NCBI GenBank assembly: GCA_943787295.1
Contig: CALSLW010000001.1
Span: 1,043,714 to 1,107,713 of the forward strand
Origin: an uncultured Flavobacteriaceae bacterium
Lineage (GTDB): Bacteria; Bacteroidota; Bacteroidia; Flavobacteriales; Flavobacteriaceae
Length of the DNA: 64,000 nucleotides
Direction: 5' to 3'
In this document: one piece after another, positions 52,833-62,200 of the stretch
Numbering within the stretch: position 1 is the first letter of the stretch
Layout: the number at the start of each line of letters is the position of its first letter
Notes under the pieces: generated by a model
The model's database searches: none
The model's input: only the letters and a program-made list of their open reading frames with translations
What the model was told of the DNA's origin: nothing
Program-made: the position numbers and the translations under genes

Positions 52833-53868
52833 AGTTAATCACTAATATATCCCAGACTTCACCAACTGCATTTTCATCGTATATATATGTTTTTTCTCCT
52901 ACCCATATGCATGGTGTGCCTGGAAAATATGATAGTGTTCCCGCTAATACAAGCTCACCATCAATAGCTTCAATCCCTCTAATAACTCCAGATATCTCTC
53001 CGTTTGAAATTAAATATTTATTCCCATTTTTCCAATAAGTAGGATATTCAAAATCCATGTCTTGGGAGAAACCAGCTAGATATACATTTTCTTGATCATC
53101 AACAATCATATCGAAAACCTCACTATTCTGCCATCCATCATCCACAGATCCAATATTACCAGTTTTCCTTTGACCATCAACCCAATATGTGGGTTTAGTT
53201 ATATAACCTAGAAAATCATGTGGTGCTGATGTAGTGCCTCCAATAAATTTCCTGTTGTTTACGATCTGAATATACTTAGCCTCACCATCACCATGTTTTG
53301 GTTTACTCAGATTTTTTCTTAAACCATTTTTCCAATATGATGGTATAAGTGAATGAGATTTCATATAGTAGCCAACGCTAAATAGATTATTATCTTGATC
53401 TACTTCAATTCCCCAGCTCATAGAATCCGCATTTATAGTAAGGTTTGTTTTGAATCCATTTTTCCAAAAACAGGATCCGTTTTGAAAATAGCCCCCAACA
53501 TAGATATCTCCTTTATTAATGGTTATTCTTTGGCCTTCCGAAAAACTCCCTTCAAGTTCGGTTTGAGTTTGATTAGATCCATCCAAATCCATAGCCCAAA
53601 CACTTCCTTTTCCTCCATATGCCCATCCTGTTACATATATCTTATTGTTTTGATGGAATAAACCGGTTGCTTCTGTTGCATCGCCAATTAACTTGATTTT
53701 CTTCTCGTTGATCCAAACTATTGCACCATCATTTAGTGTTGAACCTGCTACAACAATAGTTTTATTTAAAAAGTTCTCATCAAAGAAACTGGAACTTTTT
53801 TGATCAACAGAATCTTTAGTACAACTAAAGAGTGATAAAATTGATATTAAAAGAAGTTGTTTTTTCAA
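52831..53868 (-). CDS. Lipoprotein with beta-propeller-like repeats
   Basis: The 345-residue protein has a lipoprotein signal (LLLISILSLFSCTKD, Cys at residue 16). The mature part shows about six to seven repeats of roughly 45 residues with blade features such as IYVTGWAYGGKGSVWAMDL, IYVGGYFQNGSCFWKNG, LFSVGYYMKSHSLIPSYWKNG and VYLAGFSQDMDFEYPTYWKNG. A beta-propeller is likely. It overlaps the dead integrase by 2 bases and is divergent from the AraC-type regulator. Function unknown. Confidence 0.75.
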   Translation of the reverse strand: MKKQLLLISILSLFSCTKDSVDQKSSSFFDENFLNKTIVVAGSTLNDGAIVWINEKKIKLIGDATEATGLFHQNNKIYVTGWAYGGKGSVWAMDLDGSNQTQTELEGSFSEGQRITINKGDIYVGGYFQNGSCFWKNGFKTNLTINADSMSWGIEVDQDNNLFSVGYYMKSHSLIPSYWKNGLRKNLSKPKHGDGEAKYIQIVNNRKFIGGTTSAPHDFLGYITKPTYWVDGQRKTGNIGSVDDGWQNSEVFDMIVDDQENVYLAGFSQDMDFEYPTYWKNGNKYLISNGEISGVIRGIEAIDGELVLAGTLSYFPGTPCIWVGEKTYIYDENAVGEVWDILVIN

Positions 53869-54121
53869 AAAATTTAATTAGGTAAACAACAAATTTATTT
53901 ATTATTGATTTGTATTTAATTTGTTTGGTTTTAATTACCAGAAATAAATGAATTTAGTACTCTATTTTTAGATATGAAACACCAGTAACTGCCAATGGGG
54001 ATTATTTATCACTTTTGGAAAAAACAACTAATCCAATAAACGGATTAAGAAGACTAAGTCAAAAATTTATTAACTTAGTATTTTCACTATTGAACTACTA
54101 ATTTATACTCCACATTTATTA
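53869..54121. other. Intergenic region between lipoprotein and AraC-type gene
   Basis: About 250 AT-rich bases with the divergent promoters. I see no strong hairpin and no convincing TAnnTTTG pair that I would assign. Confidence 0.4.
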
Positions 54122-55204
54122 ATGGACATATATCCAGTTTACCTTTTGTTATTCGTTTTAACGATAGTTATTGTAAGACTCTTCAGATTACTGAATGACG
54201 AAAATAAATTTAATTTAAGATATCTTATAATTCATTTTTTATTTCAGGCTTTGACATTAATAAATATGTCATTTTACTTAAAATATGACATTAAAATTCC
54301 TTTAATAATTATTACTTCTGGAAGGGTTTTTGTTTTTATTTTCTTCTTATTATACTTAAAATCTATTATAGAAAATAAAAGATCTAGGGTTACTTTTGTT
54401 TATTTTATTCCCTGCTTAGTTTTACTGTTAGTTGACAATTTGAACGCATCTGGAATCAGATTATTTACCTTTGTGGATAAATTAATTGTACAAGAAAATA
54501 TATTGGGATTCAATTCTTCGAGTTTTGTTGGCAAAGATGACGTTTTTGTGGTTAGTTGTATTAATACTTCCCTTTTCACGGGATTAATTTTAAATAAGTT
54601 CTATCAATTATTGAGGAGTGAGCTTCTATCAATCAAAAATAAAATATATATCTATGACTTACTAATATATTATTATTTAGTAGTTACAACGATAAGCTTT
54701 TCTACTCTACTTATCCTTGGATTATCTTTAATAAATATTAAATGGCCTATTGTTATGATTATTACTAAGTTGCTGGGAATAATTAGCATTTTGTTTTTAA
54801 TAATAAAACCTGGATTGTTGTCTAGAGTTAGTCGTGTCAAAAATTCAATTGAAAAAGACGAAAATTTAAAGATAATATATCACAATATTAAATCCTTTCT
54901 TCTGAAGAATAATTCCTTCTTAGACTCTAACTTCAATTTAGCAAGTATTAGTGCAAAAACTGGTATAAGAAGCGAATTGGTTAGAAATAGCATTAAGGAG
55001 TATTCTAATATGAACGTACCAATGTTTATAAACTCATATAGAATAAATTACTCAATTAAATTAATCGATGAAGGATACTTAAAAAATTTTTCTATGGAGG
55101 GACTTGCAGAAAAGTCAGGATTTAATTCACAAGAAAATTTTAATAGGGTTTTCAAGTTATTGAACTCAATTACTCCAACACAATATCTTAACTCTAAACA
55201 GTAG
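54122..55204 (+). CDS. AraC-family regulator with N-terminal membrane domain
   Basis: The 360-residue protein has about six to seven hydrophobic helices in residues 1-235 and a C-terminal AraC-type DNA-binding domain (about 255-358) with two HTH units: FNLASISAKTGIRSELVRNSI and FSMEGLAEKSGFNSQENFNRVFK, followed by the SITPTQYL end. It is probably a membrane-embedded sensor and transcription factor. The lipoprotein gene on the opposite strand starts about 250 bases away and could be a target. Confidence 0.88.
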   Translation: MDIYPVYLLLFVLTIVIVRLFRLLNDENKFNLRYLIIHFLFQALTLINMSFYLKYDIKIPLIIITSGRVFVFIFFLLYLKSIIENKRSRVTFVYFIPCLVLLLVDNLNASGIRLFTFVDKLIVQENILGFNSSSFVGKDDVFVVSCINTSLFTGLILNKFYQLLRSELLSIKNKIYIYDLLIYYYLVVTTISFSTLLILGLSLINIKWPIVMIITKLLGIISILFLIIKPGLLSRVSRVKNSIEKDENLKIIYHNIKSFLLKNNSFLDSNFNLASISAKTGIRSELVRNSIKEYSNMNVPMFINSYRINYSIKLIDEGYLKNFSMEGLAEKSGFNSQENFNRVFKLLNSITPTQYLNSKQ

Positions 55205-55337
55205 CATTTAAAACCTTCAATTTTATTAACTCTAAAGCATATCATCATCCAATTTACCTTACTTAATTTATCGATTAACAACTGTAAAACAGGCTAAATC
55301 TTAAAAAAACTAGCTAATTATTTGTTTTCCTTAGAAG

Positions 55338-56297
55338 CTAATTTGGATCACCGTTATCCTTATTCTCTAGCAGACTTTTATCAGAAGATTCAACCGATTT
55401 ATTTGATGCACTGAATTTAATATAAATTTCATGAGACCGAGCGTTAGAAGACCCAGTCCAATTTACTATTTGTGATGTGAACGAGTATCCTATTGAAAGC
55501 GCGGGTATTAACTTAAATCCTGTGATAAAGCTTAAGTTACCACCTGAGTCATTTGGAGAAATAAAGCCTTTGTCAGAAGCTCCATAATTTATACCAAACC
55601 AAAATAAATCCTCATAAAAAAGCATGGTAGAAACATCAATACTTGTAGGAGTATTCGAAGCTTTTTTTATTAAAAAATTAGGGTTAATTAATAATTTATC
55701 ATTGAGTTCTTTTTTAAAACCACCCGACAAGTAATAATGTCTTTTTTTATTTATTGTTTTGGGCTCAAAGAAATAGGGTATTGAAAAAGACAAATATAAC
55801 TTATCAGTATAATAACGAAGTCCAAAGCCAATATTTGTAATAAAATAACTGTCCTTTGTTCTGACATTTGGATCAGTTATGTCGTCAAAACTCGTGCTAT
55901 TTAAACTAATATTATGGTCGTTCCCGCTTAGTTTAATTCCTAGTGAAAGACCATGAGAATTATTGTTTAGTTTTAAATGATATGATGCATTAACTGCAAT
56001 AAAATTAGTGTTTGTTGGGCCAATCTTATCGCTAATTAGTTCCATCCCTATTCCTAAATTATTTTTCAATTTAGCCTCTAAAAGAATCGAATTTGTCGTT
56101 GGATTCCCCTCAAAACCTAACCATTGTAAGTTGCTAATTGAGCTAATTGTTAGGTTCTCTTCCAATCCAACAAAAGCAGGGTTAAACAATTGACTATTTA
56201 ACATATAATGATTAAAATTGAGTTCTTGCTGACCTTGAATTTGGTGTATATTCAAGAATGAAAAAAGGACAATATTTAAAACTATATATTTATTCAT
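55338..56297 (-). CDS. PorP/SprF-family type IX secretion membrane protein
   Basis: The 319-residue outer-membrane barrel has a signal peptide (ending IQGQ) and the PorP/SprF signature at the mature N-terminus: QQELNFNHYMLNSQLFNPAFVGLEENL. A barrel follows with SLGIKLSGN, FGLRYYTDKLYLSFSIPYFF and GFKLIPALSIGYSF. Such proteins accompany type B-sorted T9SS substrates such as SprB and are needed for their surface delivery. Its start overlaps the end of the giant gene by 8 bases, the usual arrangement. Confidence 0.92.
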   Translation of the reverse strand: MNKYIVLNIVLFSFLNIHQIQGQQELNFNHYMLNSQLFNPAFVGLEENLTISSISNLQWLGFEGNPTTNSILLEAKLKNNLGIGMELISDKIGPTNTNFIAVNASYHLKLNNNSHGLSLGIKLSGNDHNISLNSTSFDDITDPNVRTKDSYFITNIGFGLRYYTDKLYLSFSIPYFFEPKTINKKRHYYLSGGFKKELNDKLLINPNFLIKKASNTPTSIDVSTMLFYEDLFWFGINYGASDKGFISPNDSGGNLSFITGFKLIPALSIGYSFTSQIVNWTGSSNARSHEIYIKFSASNKSVESSDKSLLENKDNGDPN

Positions 56298-59200
56298 CGT
56301 TCATCCTTGTAATATAAACATATCCTTTTCTTACATCTGATCCATCTCCATTTAAATCCAAAACATAAAAGTATGTCCCCACTGGAAGGTTTGATGAGCT
56401 GGTGGTACTCATATTGTTATTATAAGTCCCGTCCCAATCATTTTGATATCCTTTAGATTCATATACTTTTATTCCCCATCTATTGAAAATAACGATTTTA
56501 TTATTAGGATAATTTTCATTTAATCCTCCTCTAATTGTCCATAAATCATTAATTCCATCTGCGTCTGGTGAAAATGCACTTGGAATCACTAGATTCGTGA
56601 TTATCAATTCGCTTGATTCCGATATAATCTCTCCTCCACAAATGTAATCTGGCGATGAGGTTATTACTCTGAACCTCCACCCTTCCATATTGTAGGATGG
56701 ATTATAAATAGTTAATTTATTTGTTTTAGTACCACTATAAATTTTATTATCTGAAATTTCAACCCATTGATTATATGACGTGGAAGAGACTACCTTTTTA
56801 CTTACTTGCCATATATAATTAATTGAAGATTCAGAATTTGCAAGAATATAAATCTCATTTGTTGATCCTCGATTAATTATTTGTTCTCCGATTGGCTCTA
56901 AATAGATTTCTACTGGTGATCCGTTCTCTAAAAAATCAAATACTCCATTAGCGTCATTATCTGCAATTCCTGAATAACCCACGCTTGAAGATACTTTACC
57001 ATTGAAATCAATTTCAGGGGTTCCAGAACCTATTATTCCATCTAAATCTAGATCAATGTACCCCGCTTCACTCACATCAAAGCATCCATCACCGTCACTA
57101 TCTATATCAAGATAATTTGGAATTCCATCATTATCTAAATCATCTATGCCCTCAACAACATCCTCGATACCATCATTATCGTCATCCAAATCTTGATTAT
57201 CCCCTATACCATCACTGTCATTATCAAACCACTCAAATTTATCAAGCGGGAATTCATCAGATGAATTGATAAAGCCATCTCCATCACAATCTAAATTTTT
57301 CCATTCATTCTTTTTTGGAAAATCAGTAGATGATGGGTTGAAATCACAACTATCTTGGGGGTTTGTGTTATCATTTTTGATTTCTTGAAAATTACTAACC
57401 CCATCTCCATCACAATCAAACCCCTGATCTGGAAAAATACTTAAACTTTCAAATCTGTAATCACATCTATCATTAATATTAGTGCCATCAATTAGTTCAA
57501 TTTCATTTAGAACTCCATCTCCATCACAATCTGATCCCTGCCAAGCAAGACTTGTACTTGTACTTACACTACTTAATAAGTAGCTACATTGATTAATTGG
57601 ATTAGTATTATCGATATCCTCCTTTTCATTTGTAACACCATCACCATCACAGTCATCTCGGGAACTTACCACAAGTGTTATGTTATTTATGTTTAAGGAA
57701 CAACTATTGAAAGGATTAGTGTCATCATCATAAATTTCAGTTGAATCAAGAACACCATCTCCGTCGCAATCTATTAAAGCAGTTATACCTATAGTAATAC
57801 TATCTATATTATAGCTACAGGCATTTCTTGGATCAGTATTGTCAATCCGTTCATCTCCATTTAAAACACCATCTCCGTCACAATCGAGGCTTTTCCATCT
57901 TGAAGATGTATTATTAAATAATGTGCCTGGGAAAAAATAATCACATGGATCTGAACAGCTTGTCCCATATAATATTTCACTTGCACAACAAACACCATCA
58001 CCATCTACATCACAAGGAGGGGTACAATCTTCTTTAAGTATAATAGTTGATGAAGAAGCTGAATTTCCGCAAAGGGATGGTACTTCATACAAGATGTTAT
58101 ATGTCCCGTGTGTTGAATTTTGAAAACGAATTTTTCCGGTTGTTGGATTTATGTCTAGCCCTGCTGGCAAACTATAGAATGTTCCTGAAACAGAACCACT
58201 AATAGAAGGTCTAATGTCAGTGTCATTAGGACAAAACTCTGCCCCGAGAGCATACCCATAATCAAAACCACCCGTGTTGAGAGAGGATATGGTTATAGAA
58301 ATAGTTGTACTACTCACACATCCAAGTGTAACAACAGGATAGGTTATAGTTTCAGGAGTTGTGTATGTAATATTATAAATGCGAGGAACTGAATTAGTTG
58401 GATTAATAATTCCTGTTATTTGATCAATTGAAAGTCCTGATGGACTGGATGTAAATGTTCCGCCTAAAGTTATAACAGTGGGTGAGGCTAAAGAAGAATT
58501 TTCTGTACAGAATAGATTTGAACTATAACTGAAATTGGAGTTGTCAATGGCCTTTATTTCAATTGTTGATGAGGATGTATCTTGGCAATCACCAGCTGTA
58601 GTGTATCCGATTGTATAACTACCAACCGATGATAAGCTAGGAATTATATTTCCAGTCGTAGTGTCAATACTTAATCCCGTTGGACTTGAGGTGAATACTC
58701 CTCCAGGGGTCTCTATTGTTGGTGTAACAGTTGACAAATCACTTATGCAGTATGATAAAGAGGGGTAATTGAAACCGGGATTGTTTTTAAAATCATTAAT
58801 TACTAAAGTAAAAGATGCTGTTCCTGCGCAAATGCCTTCTGAAGTATATTCTATTGTGTAGGTTGAAACAGCAGATAAATTAGTGTCGATTTCACCCGTA
58901 AGAGAATCAATATTTAATCCCGACGGACTGGATGTAAATGTTCCGCCAAATATAGAAAGGGTCGGAGTTACTTTTTCTGTGGTTCCTTGACAATAAGTAT
59001 TGTCAGGATAAGTAAAAGTAGGATTATCTACTGGTTTAATTATCAGTGTAAAAGTAGATGTTGATGAACACAAACCTGAGGTAGTATGTTCAATGGTATA
59101 AGTTCCAACATTAGAACTAGTAGGTGAAACTTCACCAGTAGACACGTTTAAATCCAATCCTGTGGGACTAACACTGAAAGTCCCTCCAATATAATTTAAT

Positions 59201-62200
59201 GTTGGTGTCACTATTTCTGTGGTCGACTTACAATAAAAATTGATAGGATATGAAAATGTGGCATCATCGGGTGCTTTTATTTCAATTGTTGATGAGGATG
59301 TAGTTGAGCAAATACCATCAGATGTGAATTCGATTGTATAGGTTCCAGCTGTTGAAATGGAGGGTGAAATAGCACCAGTTGTAGCATTTATTTCCAGGCC
59401 TAGTGGACTAGATGTAAAAATTCCACCTGAAGCAGCTATAGTAGGGGTTACAGAGCCAGTGTTCGTTTGACAATAAATAGTATCAGAATAAGTGAAAGTT
59501 GAATCGTCCTCCACATTAATAACAATGATAGTTGATGAAACGGATGAGCATAAAGCTGCAGTTGTGTACTCGAGAGTATATGTTCCTTCGCTAGACAACG
59601 CTGGATTTATTGCTCCGTTAGATGCATCAAAATAGAGCCCTGTTGGACTGGAACTAAAAGTTCCCCCGATTGTATTTATAGTAGGAGTAATTGTATTGGA
59701 GAAACTTTCACAAAAAGAATTTTGAGAGTAATTAAACGTTGGGTCATCATCTGCAGGGTAAACCTCAAACAAAACACTTGTTGCGCCCGGGCATGATCCC
59801 GGAGTTGTATAAACAATCGTATAGGTTCCAGTACTAGAACCAAAAGGAGTAATAATCCCGCTACCTGAAAAAATTAATCCTGTTGGGGAAGAAGTAAAAG
59901 TCCCTCCTGCTATATTTAAAGTTGGATTAAAATTTAAAGAAGGGTTTGCATTATCACAACCAGTATAACTGGCATATGAAAGTATGGGAGCATCTTGAGC
60001 ATCTATTTGAATAGATAGAGTTGAAGTTGAAGAACAGTCTCCTGGTGTGCTATATTCTACAATATAAGTTCCAGCTGATGAGGAGTCAATGTCTATTATA
60101 CCTATTCCATTCATAATCAAACCTCCAGGAGGGGTTGAGGTAAATAAACCTCCAGGATTGGTAACTATTGGATTTATTATATCGGAACTGCCCTGACAGT
60201 AATAATTACTGGGATATCTGAAACTCGCATCTGCTAAAAAACCTGTGATTGCTATAGTAAAAGTAGATGTTATAGAGCATGCGCCAGAGATGGCATATTC
60301 AACAGTATATGTGTTTACAGAAGATGCGGTTGGAGAAATTACACCAGTCGTAGAATCAATCACCAAACCAGCTGGAGAAGCACTAAAAACACCTCCTGCA
60401 TCTCCTGTTATTGCGGGAGTAATTTCCGAAAGAGTAGTCTGACAATAATTATTTAAAGGATAACTAAACCCAGCATCTGGGTCTTCAATGGTAATTGTAT
60501 TGGAAGAAGTGTGAACTTTTCCACTTGTAGGCTCTGTCCATGAAGCGGTAATCTCGTATGTGCCAGAAACAGAAGCTGAAACATCAATTATTCCTGAAGT
60601 TGCATTAATTGAAAGTCCACCAGGGGTTGCTGTAAACGAATCAGGTTTGTATCGAAGGGCAAACATGTCATATTCATGTTCAACTTCAGATTGTGTTAAT
60701 TCGTGTGCAAAAATCCTAATTGGGCCAAATTCTCCTTCAAATTCAAAACCATTGGTATCTGGCGTTCTTTCACCGTTTGAATTTCTACCAAACATAATAG
60801 TTCCATCAGCTGGATACTCTAAATTGAAAGTTTCAGTCACAGTACCCGTTAAAACGGTGTCAACATAAAATTTAACAACCCCGGTCTGGTTAACTGATCC
60901 AGGACCTCCATCCACATCTCTTGTTATTAATAAGTGATACCACTGATTGTTATTCAGCGTATTATCTGCTATTATAAAATGTCCACCACCAGAGGCAATC
61001 GGTAATCCAATTCTATCTCTTGACCCTCCAAATCCAATTCTATATTTCCATTTTCCACCTTGAGACCAAAGAGATGAAATCCCCTGGCTACTCCCACTTG
61101 TCCATTCATAGATAATAGTTTTATTATCCCGGTCAGTCCAATCATATTCCTTAACCCATACAGAAATTGATTGTGATTTCCTTGGAAAAAATCCACGATC
61201 ACCACTGTAATCATTTTCAATTAAATCATCTAAGTCTCCAGGAGCGGTAAATTCCAGGGACATTCCTTCATTATGTTTTATATTTCCATTATTATTTCTT
61301 GTCACAAAGTCTGGATGATAAGTTGCATTGTCTGTCCAGACATTAAGACTATTGTCATCTTTGAGCTCCCAATGGGTAAAGGAAGAATTCGTTGTTAAAT
61401 TCGATAAAATACCAGTAGTTCCACCAGTAACACTACCAACATTGGTCCAACTTGCTGGATTTCCAGGATCCAAGTACACATTAGGAAGTGTTCGATGAGA
61501 GTTTGTTGGAATTATTGTAGGGGTAAGCGTTCCACCAGTATTTCTACAAATTGGACTAGACGCATAGCTTAGTTGATACCCTAGATCATTTACTGAGCGA
61601 ATTGTAATTGAGGTTGTAGCGCTTTCGCAGCCAATTGTATATGTTATGTTATAAACTCCAGCAAGAGAGTTCGATGGGTCAATTACACCTGTATTTGAAT
61701 CAATATCTAAATAATCTGCTTTACCAGGACCCCATTGATTATTTCTATGAAAAAGTCCTGAAGTTATTGTAGTGGTATAAGTTCCACCAGAATTCGTAGG
61801 CGCAGGAGTTATTAACCCGTCATCTTGAGCAATTGTTGAAGAAGGATAACTAAAACTAGGATCAGAGCCTACAATTGTAATTGTATTAGAAGAAGTGTGG
61901 ACTTTACCACTTGTGGGTTCTGTCCAAGAGGCGGTAATTTCATATGTTCCAGAAACAGAATTTGAAACATCGATTATTCCGGTTGCTGAATTAATTGAAA
62001 GTCCACCAGGGGTCGCTGAAAACCCAGCAGGTTTGTATCGAAGAGCAAACATATCATATTCGTATTCAACTTCAGATTGAGTTAATTCAACATGAAAAAT
62101 TCTAATTGTGCCAAATTCTCCTACAAATACCCCTTTTCCAAAAGTTGCATACCAATGACCCCTCTCATCCAACTGACTCGAAGAGGTTCCTGTCACAGTA

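Noticed and set aside
60972..61220. 82-codon minus-strand frame and + strand frames at 60245, 60560 and 61895
   Set aside because: They are alternative frames inside the giant surface protein gene with low-complexity products.
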